This document shows, in pieces, positions 1-4,552 of a DNA stretch of 12,119 bases (position 1 is the stretch's first letter; every line of letters begins with the position of its first letter). The stretch is from positions 1 to 12,119 of the forward strand of contig DYRC01000104.1 in the NCBI GenBank assembly GCA_020718925.1, read 5' to 3'. The notes below the pieces were generated by a model. The model had not been told where the DNA came from, did no database searches, and saw nothing but the letters and a program-made list of their open reading frames with translations. Both the position numbers and the translations under genes were made by a program. Origin of the DNA: Desulfonema limicola (GTDB lineage: Bacteria > Desulfobacterota > Desulfobacteria > Desulfobacterales > DYRC01).

Positions 1-32
1 GGATAAAATATACAATAGCACTGCAATCAAAG

Positions 33-125
33 CACCCCTCCCCCGACCCCTCCCCTGAAAGGAGAGGGGAGTAGAGAAGATGTCTCCCCCTTCCCTTTCA
101 GGGAAGGGGGCCGGGGGGTTAGGTG
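33..125. repeat. GC-rich branched palindromic repeat (MITE-like, non-coding)
   Basis: The element folds as a three-way junction. The outer arms are CACC at 33-36 pairing with GGTG at 122-125, and CCCCC at 40-44 pairing with GGGGG at 114-118. Inside are two hairpins: 47-69 (CCCCT with AGGGG, one mismatch, loop GAA) and 86-110 (an 11-bp perfect stem with loop TTC). No ORF spans it. Dispersed palindromes of this CCCCTCCC/GGGAAGGGG style are familiar from several bacterial genomes with many interspersed repeats. That family likeness is from memory and no copy number can be given. A shorter related hairpin lies at 4514-4539. Confidence 0.75.
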
Positions 126-251
126 AGTTTGAAAGCGATTTGATATCAGATATATTTATTCTGCGAATGACCATGCCCGGCATCTTAATATATTTTTAAT
201 CATTTTGAAATATAAAATTTCTGAGGGAGGACGGATAATATTCTTAACGCT

Positions 252-584
252 TCAGGACAACATATCCCGGATTATCCTAAGTTCACGGCGGATATGTTCA
301 AGTGTGATAACAGACGGACGCTGATTCAGAAGCGATTTTGCCTGTTCAATGCCAATCTTTTCCACAAACAGCAGATGCTTGATGTTTAAAAATAATTCCA
401 CATCCTGTCTGGCATAAAGCTTTCGGTCTGCGGGAGTGGTTTCAGCCTGAATGCCTGTAAATTCACTCTCCCAGTCAGTCAGCATCGAAACCGGCAGCCT
501 TGTGATGTCGCTGACCTCTTCGATTCTGAAATAGGGTTTATCGGCAAATCGGGATTTCCATGTCATACCGGCATGCTTCCTCAT
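252..584 (-). CDS. Small MerR-family transcriptional regulator
   Basis: This is a 110-aa DNA-binding protein (from the ATG at 584) with a MerR-type winged helix-turn-helix. Residues about 18-45 (YFRIEEVSDITRLP...LTDWESEF) match the HTH plus the W-E-S-E-F wing entry. Residues about 54-83 (RKLYARQDVELF...LLFVEKIGIEQAKSLL) match the R-x-Y-x-x-x-D-V second half. The C-terminus is a short helix, about 84-110, with no effector domain. There is no cysteine and few histidines, so a metal sensor of the ZntR/CueR kind is unlikely. The open frame continues upstream to 815, but that extension is a Met/Val-rich antisense reading of the neighbouring His codons and is rejected. ATG 584 overlaps a tiny upstream ORF (ATGA). 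ATG 566 (104 aa), preceded by AGGAAG at 9 nt, is an equally good start. The gene diverges from the His-rich protein gene and may regulate it. Confidence 0.8.
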   Translation of the reverse strand: MRKHAGMTWKSRFADKPYFRIEEVSDITRLPVSMLTDWESEFTGIQAETTPADRKLYARQDVELFLNIKHLLFVEKIGIEQAKSLLNQRPSVITLEHIRRELRIIRDMLS

Positions 585-598
585 AGGTCTTTTATCAT
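581..598 (-). CDS. Possible 5-codon leader ORF upstream of the MerR gene
   Basis: On the minus strand AGGAG (611-607) sits 8 nt before an ATG at 598, which opens a frame MIKDL and stops at 581-583. Its stop overlaps the in-frame regulator ATG at 584 as ATGA. The best Shine-Dalgarno in the region therefore serves this mini-ORF, and the regulator could be translated by re-initiation. It may equally be chance, with ATG 566 as the true regulator start. Confidence 0.3.
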   Translation of the reverse strand: MIKDL

Positions 599-614
599 AA
601 GTGTAACTCCTCTG

Positions 615-643
615 AATATAACCAATGCTGTCTGAAAAAGCAA
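615..643 (-). promoter_or_regulatory. Putative sigma70 promoter of the MerR gene
   Basis: Read on the minus strand: TTGCTT (643-638), a 17-bp spacer, TATATT (620-615). The expected start, near 608, falls almost on the AGGAG at 611-607, so the leader would be very short. Prediction from motif match only. Confidence 0.4.
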
Positions 644-664
644 CCGGAAATAAAAGGAGATGGT

Positions 665-692
665 TTGACTTATTCTGATATTGCCTTATCTT
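665..692 (+). promoter_or_regulatory. Putative sigma70 promoter of the His-rich protein gene
   Basis: TTGACT (665-670), 16-bp spacer, TATCTT (687-692), giving a start near 699 and a leader of about 40 nt before ATG 741. The elements lie inside or beside the inverted repeat at 669-699. Confidence 0.45.
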
Positions 693-699
693 GAATAAG
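669..699. promoter_or_regulatory. Inverted repeat CTTATTC-N17-GAATAAG, candidate operator
   Basis: The 7-bp arms at 669-675 and 693-699 are perfect inverted complements separated by 17 bp. They bracket the spacer and -10 of the rightward promoter. A second, nested repeat CTTAT-N5-ATAAG occupies 685-699. The dyad lies in the gap between the MerR regulator and the His-rich gene, where a MerR-type dimer would be expected to bind. The binding itself is inference. Confidence 0.4.
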
Positions 700-740
700 A
701 GCAAAGTTCTATCGGATATTATTGTAAAAGGAGAAATCAG

Positions 741-1028
741 ATGAGCCATCACCATCATCACGATCATAAAGATGAGCATCACGACCACAAACATGATCAT
801 CATGACCACCATCACAGCGAGAGCCTGTCATTTGAAGAAAAAATGAGCAAACTGCTTGAGCATTGGTTAAAGCATAACAGCGACCATGTTCAGACATATC
901 AGGAATGGGGACAGAAAGCCAAAGATGCGGGCTTAAATGATATGGCGGTCATACTGCAAGATATTGCTGCTGCATCGTCTGCGTTGAATCAGAAATTTGA
1001 AGCAGCTTCAAGCCTTCTGAAAAAATAA
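741..1028 (+). CDS. Histidine-rich helical protein, putative metal-binding
   Basis: This 95-aa protein has two parts. Residues 1-26 are a His/Asp/Lys tract with 15 histidines in the first 25 residues. Residues about 27-95 are amphipathic helices with no signal peptide or membrane segment, so it is probably cytosolic. The first helix carries H41-x3-H45-x3-H49, which would place three histidines on one face and could add a structured metal site. There is no cysteine. The start is well fixed by AAAAGGAG at 726-733, 7 nt before the ATG. His-rich tails are known in nickel/zinc storage proteins and chaperones (HypB, SlyD and Hpn-type proteins), but the helical part is not one of these. I do not recognise a named family, although similar uncharacterised proteins seem to occur in deltaproteobacteria. 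It is monocistronic, with a terminator just downstream. A role in storing or buffering Ni/Zn/Co is inference. Confidence 0.8.
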   Translation: MSHHHHHDHKDEHHDHKHDHHDHHHSESLSFEEKMSKLLEHWLKHNSDHVQTYQEWGQKAKDAGLNDMAVILQDIAAASSALNQKFEAASSLLKK

Positions 1029-1036
1029 CCGAATAA

Positions 1037-1077
1037 AAAAGGGGCTGCTCGTTGAGCTGACCCCTTAATTTATTTTT
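1037..1077. terminator. Bidirectional rho-independent terminator
   Basis: The stem pairs AAGGGG (1039-1044) with CCCCTT (1061-1066) and GCTC (1047-1050) with GAGC (1054-1057) around loop GTT. It is flanked by A6 on the left and an AT-rich run on the right. On the minus strand it ends in T6, so it suits the tRNA transcript. On the plus strand it ends the His-rich gene. Confidence 0.8.
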
Positions 1078-1078
1078 A

Positions 1079-1154
1079 TGGTGGAGCTGGTGGGACTTGA
1101 ACCCACGGCCCCATGACTGCCAGTCATGTGCTCTCCCAGCTGAGCTACAGCCCC
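1079..1154 (-). tRNA. tRNA-Ala (anticodon GGC), CCA encoded
   Basis: A complete cloverleaf reads on the minus strand from 1154 to 1079. The acceptor stem pairs GGGGCTG with CAGCTCC and includes the G3:U70 wobble that marks alanine tRNAs. The D arm is of the AGCTCAGCTGGGAGAGC type. The anticodon stem CATGA/TCATG holds the loop CTGGCAG, so the anticodon is GGC, decoding GCC and GCU. The T arm is GTGGG-TTCAAGT-CCCAC. The discriminator is A and the 3' CCA is genomically encoded at 1081-1079. The total is 76 nt. It appears as a single tRNA gene with its own promoter and terminator. Confidence 0.97.
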
Positions 1155-1166
1155 GAAAGATGTCTG

Positions 1167-1195
1167 TATTTAACAAAGAATATGGGGAATGTCAA
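1167..1195 (-). promoter_or_regulatory. Strong sigma70 promoter of tRNA-Ala
   Basis: On the minus strand: consensus TTGACA (1195-1190), a 17-bp spacer, then TAAATA (1172-1167). The predicted start near 1160 leaves about 6 nt before the mature tRNA 5' end at 1154, an ordinary geometry for a stable-RNA promoter. Confidence 0.8.
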
Positions 1196-1255
1196 CATTT
1201 TTCCGATAACAACAGATAAGTTTTAATTTCTGTGTGTAATTCACGACTGTCGGTC

Positions 1256-1363
1256 GCCCCGAAATAAATTTCAAGGCTATAAGCAAAAGCAGGCTGAAGC
1301 CGGCTATATTTTACAGCCCGCTTCAGCGGGGTTCAGCTTTTAGCCGGGCGATTTATCGCTCGG
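1256..1363. repeat. Array of four short hairpins with 2-nt loops
   Basis: Four palindromes follow one another. They are 1256-1277 (10-bp stem with two mismatches, loop AA), 1289-1304 (7 bp with one mismatch, loop GA), 1317-1330 (6 bp, loop TC) and 1344-1363 (9 bp with one G-T wobble, loop TT). They are separated by 11-13 nt AT-rich linkers. The region lies between the upstream end of the tRNA gene and the 3' end of the phasin-like gene and has no ORF. The last hairpin, 22 nt from the phasin-like stop codon, could act as that gene's terminator. The regular layout suggests a composite REP-like repeat, but no second copy is present in the window. Confidence 0.65.
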
Positions 1364-1384
1364 TTTTGTTTTGATTGTTCAGAC

Positions 1385-1888
1385 TTAAGACGCTTTTTTC
1401 TCTTCTGTTTTGGAAGAACTGCCTTGATAACACTGTCTGAAATTCTTCACCAATTCCTGAAACTGATCGGTCTGACTTTTGGCAAGTTCTTGGAATTTAC
1501 CGGATATTTCTTTCTGTTCAATATCTTTTTCACCCAGAAGCATCCGCAAATGCCGAATCGTCTCTTCCTGAGTCTCGGCTTTTTCTTTGAGGGTTTCATA
1601 TTTTCTGACCAGATGAAGATGCTCCTCTTTGGAAACCATGCCCATCAATCCCATAGATTCTTTAAAAGAATTAAAAAAATCTTCGGAAGCCTTTTTCCAA
1701 AAACTGGCATATTCCGGCGATTTTTCAGAAGCATCCAAACCATAAGCTTTTTTGAACATGCTGGTCAGTTCCTCAAAGCCCCCGCCGGTTCCGCCTTTCA
1801 TCCACCGATTAATGTTTTCAACCTGCTGCTGCCCTTTTGCGGCATTGAGCATGAAATTTCCCCAAAATTCCAAAAAATTTTTATCCAT
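1385..1888 (-). CDS. Phasin / PhaE-like polyhydroxyalkanoate-associated protein
   Basis: A 167-aa soluble protein with no signal peptide. The N-terminus (about 1-30) has the amphipathic FWxxF...AAKGQQQ...NxWM pattern seen in phasin and PhaE-type proteins. A Gly-rich patch (31-37) follows, then a Phe-rich helical segment (41-85), then a long charged coiled coil (about 85-155) and a Lys/Ser tail. Class III PHA synthases use a PhaE subunit, usually about twice this long, and phasins coat PHA granules. The size here fits a phasin or a short PhaE. The start is set by AGGAGGG 4 nt before ATG 1888. It lies 89 nt downstream of the solute-binding protein gene with no clear terminator between, so cotranscription is possible. 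A PhaC-like gene is also in this window, which supports the call. The assignment rests on sequence character, not on a catalytic motif, because the family has none. Confidence 0.6.
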   Translation of the reverse strand: MDKNFLEFWGNFMLNAAKGQQQVENINRWMKGGTGGGFEELTSMFKKAYGLDASEKSPEYASFWKKASEDFFNSFKESMGLMGMVSKEEHLHLVRKYETLKEKAETQEETIRHLRMLLGEKDIEQKEISGKFQELAKSQTDQFQELVKNFRQCYQGSSSKTEEKKAS

Positions 1889-1977
1889 GATTCCCTCCTG
1901 TTATCATTTTTCTATCTCTTTCGTATAACGGGAATAATTATGAAATGTTCAGTTTTGCTTCATTATCCCACCGAATG

Positions 1978-3150
1978 CTATCTGCTCACCTCTACCTTGT
2001 CATAAACTTCCTGAGCGGTTTTTGACAGCAACTGATACACATCATCTCTCAAATCAATTATTTTGGCAGCTGCCTTGTTGAATGCGATTTTAGGCGGAGC
2101 CTCACATAGCATATCCAGATCACGCGGTTTCGCGCCGTTAATGACTTTTGCCATAACTTCCGCATGGAACTTCCCATAGGCATCCTTGCTTGAGGCTGAA
2201 GAAATACTCATCAGCGCGCCATGCCGGACTTCATCAGACCCGCTTTGAGAAAATACCGGAATTTTGGCGGCATTCATTGCGGAAATGATCTGTGGCAGGG
2301 TTTCTTTATTCACACACCCCATTGTGGTGAGATAAAAAGCATCAATTTTCGGCGCAAGCATTTTGGCACATTCGATTACTTTCGCATTGGCTTCAGGCGT
2401 TGCGCCGCCATCCGGGACATGACATTCGGCAATTTCAAACTTCCGTTCTTTGGCAATCTTCCGAAGTTCCTCTATATAGGCGTAGCTTCTTCCGGCAACA
2501 GTATCAATATAACTTACGCCCACCTTTTTAAATCCGATGACATCGTGAAATGAACAGATTTGTCTTGCGGGTTTTTTCGGATCCACCAGCGCATGAATAT
2601 AATCTGAACCCGAATCTTCCGCATTAAGGACTATCTTGGAAGAAACAGGATCCGATACGGAACACACAATGGTCGGAACCGAAAGCTGAGCGTTTGCCAA
2701 ATCCTGTCCCGCCCATGTTCCCAGCGCAAGCATCATATCAATATCTTCGGATTCTTTCAGCCTTTTAATGATCGTCTGCTTGGTCTGTTCGCGGATATCG
2801 TTTTTCCAGTTGATCGAATAATAGGCATCCGGCACAAATTCAAGATATCTGCTTTTAACATTGCCAGCCAGCCATGCCCAGAGTTTGCGCGTATCTTTTT
2901 CATTTTCCTGCCAGGGAATTGTCAGCGGTTCTATCCAGCCAAGCTCGGACAGGCTCCTTATAGTCGCAATCACTGTTTTGGGATAATCCTTGTAGAACCC
3001 GCCCTCATAATACCCGATCCGCCATTTCTTTGTAACTTTAGCAGGCGGAGACGTGGGATACGGCTTTTTATCAGCGGCAAATCCTATAGAAAATGATACC
3101 GATAGAGTTAATACGATATAAATCAATATTTTATGAAAAGAACCCTTCAT
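1978..3150 (-). CDS. ABC transporter substrate-binding protein, TrpX-type
   Basis: A 390-aa exported periplasmic binding protein. Residues 1-25 are a Sec signal peptide (KILIYIVLTLSVSFSIGFA, then ADKK). The mature part has the two-lobe type 1 fold of the ABC_sub_bind family (TrpX/COG2984). Lobe one opens with WRIGYYEGG, followed later by MMLALGTWAGQDL and VPTIVCSVSDP, the family's 'vanished-source' strand and the hinge SDPV. Lobe two contains FKKVGVSYID, then YIEELRKIAKERKFEI, the DAFYLTT strand and IPVFSQSG. Family members bind small organics such as aromatic amino acids, and the ligand here is unknown. No permease or ATPase gene is adjacent, so it is an orphan binding protein within this window. 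The start is supported by GGAGGG 4 nt before the ATG. It diverges from dapL across 156 bp. Confidence 0.8.
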   Translation of the reverse strand: MKGSFHKILIYIVLTLSVSFSIGFAADKKPYPTSPPAKVTKKWRIGYYEGGFYKDYPKTVIATIRSLSELGWIEPLTIPWQENEKDTRKLWAWLAGNVKSRYLEFVPDAYYSINWKNDIREQTKQTIIKRLKESEDIDMMLALGTWAGQDLANAQLSVPTIVCSVSDPVSSKIVLNAEDSGSDYIHALVDPKKPARQICSFHDVIGFKKVGVSYIDTVAGRSYAYIEELRKIAKERKFEIAECHVPDGGATPEANAKVIECAKMLAPKIDAFYLTTMGCVNKETLPQIISAMNAAKIPVFSQSGSDEVRHGALMSISSASSKDAYGKFHAEVMAKVINGAKPRDLDMLCEAPPKIAFNKAAAKIIDLRDDVYQLLSKTAQEVYDKVEVSR

Positions 3151-3242
3151 TGCGCCCTCCGTTTGTTAAAATTGTACTAAATATTATCACCCAATAAAAG
3201 AAAAAAATCCATAGAAAAATTCTTTACGTCATGCCAAAATGT

Positions 3243-3269
3243 TTGACATTTTTTTAAAAATCGTATTCA
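3243..3269 (+). promoter_or_regulatory. Weak candidate promoter of dapL
   Basis: A consensus TTGACA box (3243-3248) precedes a TATTCA box (3264-3269). The 15-bp spacer is shorter than usual and the -10 is imperfect, so the call is tentative. It would give a leader of about 30 nt. Confidence 0.3.
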
Positions 3270-3306
3270 AGAAACAAATTGAAATAAATATGCAAGAGGT
3301 CGGACA

Positions 3307-4503
3307 ATGATCAAAATCAATGAAAATTACCTGAAACTTCAGGCGTCTTATCTGTTTTCGGATATTGCCAAGCGTGTAGCCGCATTTCAGCAGGCGCACC
3401 CGGACAAAAATGTTATCCGGCTGGGCATCGGAGATGTAACCCGCGCCCTGCCCAAAGCCTGTATTGAGGCATTTCATACTGCCGTAGATGACATGGCGCA
3501 GGATAAAACATTCAGAGGCTACGGACCGGAACAGGGCTATGCTTTCCTGCGCGAAAAAATTGCCGAGCATGATTTTAAGGCAAGGGGCGCAAAGATTTCT
3601 CCGGATGAAATCTTCATCAGCGACGGCGCAAAATGCGATACCGGCAATATTCAGGAAATTTTTGCAAACGATATTCGCGTTGCCATTCCTGATCCGGTCT
3701 ATCCGGTCTATTTAGACACCAATATCATGGCAGGACGCACGGATATTGTCTATCTTGAAAGCACCGCGCAAAACAGCTTTATTCCGGATTTGCCCAAAAC
3801 GCCGGCGGATCTGATTTATCTGTGCTTCCCGAACAATCCGACCGGCGCGACAATCACCAAAGCCGGATTGAAAACATGGGTGGAGTATGCACGTTCAAAC
3901 AAGTCCCTGATTTTATTCGATGCAGCTTACGAAGCATTTATCAGAGATGATTCTCTGCCGCATTCCATATTTGAAATCGAAGGCGCAAGAGACGTTGCCA
4001 TTGAGTTCAGAAGCTATTCCAAAACCGCAGGCTTTACCGGAACCCGATGCGCGTACACCGTAGTTCCCAAAGACTGCATGGCATACGATAACAGCGGCGC
4101 CGCGCATTTGCTGCACAGCTTATGGAATCGCCGTCATACCACCAAATTCAACGGCGTATCTTATCCGGTGCAGCGGGCAGCCGAAGCAATTTATTCCCAA
4201 GAAGGCAAAAAGCAGACCAAAGCGTTGATTGACGGCTATCTTGCCAATGCCGCACTCATTCGGAAAGAGATGACCGGGCTGGGTTTTGACTGTGTGGGCG
4301 GAGACAATTCGCCGTATATCTGGGTGAATGCGAAACGCGATTCATGGGAATTTTTCGATTTATTGCTGAACAACGCCGGAGTGGTCTGCACACCGGGCGC
4401 GGGATTCGGAAAATGCGGGCAGGGATTTATCCGAATCAGCGCGTTCAACAGTTTTGAAAATGCTGAACAGGCAATGAAACGAATCCGGGATGCTTTGGCA
4501 TAA
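3307..4503 (+). CDS. dapL: LL-diaminopimelate aminotransferase (EC 2.6.1.83)
   Basis: A PLP-dependent class I/II aminotransferase that converts tetrahydrodipicolinate plus glutamate directly to LL-diaminopimelate and 2-oxoglutarate, in the lysine and peptidoglycan pathway. It bypasses DapD/DapC/DapE. At 398 aa it is close to the family length of about 400-410. Visible features are the N-terminal NENYLKLQASYLFSDI signature, RLGIGDVTR (38-46), YGPEQGY (72-78), SDGAKCD (105-111), FPNNPTG with N177, D205 in FDAAYEAF, the Schiff-base lysine K239 in SYSKTAGFTGTRC, and carboxylate-binding R376 in GFIRISAF. These SDGAKCD and SKTAGFTGTRC blocks separate DapL from general aminotransferases. The start ATG follows AGAGG (3295-3299) by 7 nt. 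The gene stands alone, convergent with the EF-G-like gene. Confidence 0.95.
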   Translation: MIKINENYLKLQASYLFSDIAKRVAAFQQAHPDKNVIRLGIGDVTRALPKACIEAFHTAVDDMAQDKTFRGYGPEQGYAFLREKIAEHDFKARGAKISPDEIFISDGAKCDTGNIQEIFANDIRVAIPDPVYPVYLDTNIMAGRTDIVYLESTAQNSFIPDLPKTPADLIYLCFPNNPTGATITKAGLKTWVEYARSNKSLILFDAAYEAFIRDDSLPHSIFEIEGARDVAIEFRSYSKTAGFTGTRCAYTVVPKDCMAYDNSGAAHLLHSLWNRRHTTKFNGVSYPVQRAAEAIYSQEGKKQTKALIDGYLANAALIRKEMTGLGFDCVGGDNSPYIWVNAKRDSWEFFDLLLNNAGVVCTPGAGFGKCGQGFIRISAFNSFENAEQAMKRIRDALA

Positions 4504-4512
4504 GTAAAAAAC

Positions 4513-4540
4513 CTCCCCTCCCCTGAACAGGGAAGGGGAA
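4513..4540. terminator. Terminator hairpin between convergent genes, repeat-derived
   Basis: A stem of 11 pairs with one internal mismatch runs from 4514 to 4539 around the 2-nt loop AA. On the minus strand it is followed by T6 (4510-4505), the classic form for ending the EF-G-like transcript. On the plus strand, 10 nt after the dapL stop, the trailing sequence is less T-rich. The arms read CCCCTCCCCTG/CAGGGAAGGGG and resemble the hairpins of the repeat at 33-125. Confidence 0.8.
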
Positions 4541-4552
4541 GATTTACAGAAT

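Noticed and set aside
585..815. N-terminal extension of the MerR-type frame, giving a Met/Val-rich 187-aa protein
   Set aside because: Its first part is the antisense of the His codons (CAT/CAC read as ATG/GTG), and the regulator's homology begins only after ATG 584/566. Good starts exist there.
949..1176. Minus-strand open frame of 75 codons
   Set aside because: It runs straight through the tRNA-Ala gene and the terminator. Translated tRNA sequence explains its protein-like look.
1256..1363. CRISPR array
   Set aside because: The four palindromes differ in sequence and length, and there is no constant repeat with unique spacers.
1424..2005. Plus-strand open frame of 193 codons opposite the phasin-like gene
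   Set aside because: It is Phe/Ile-rich with no ribosome site, an antisense shadow of a Lys/Glu-rich coiled-coil gene.
3151..3242. Promoter for the solute-binding protein gene
   Set aside because: GATAAT- and TACAAT-like boxes occur on the minus strand, but no acceptable -35 lies at a proper distance, so no promoter is called.
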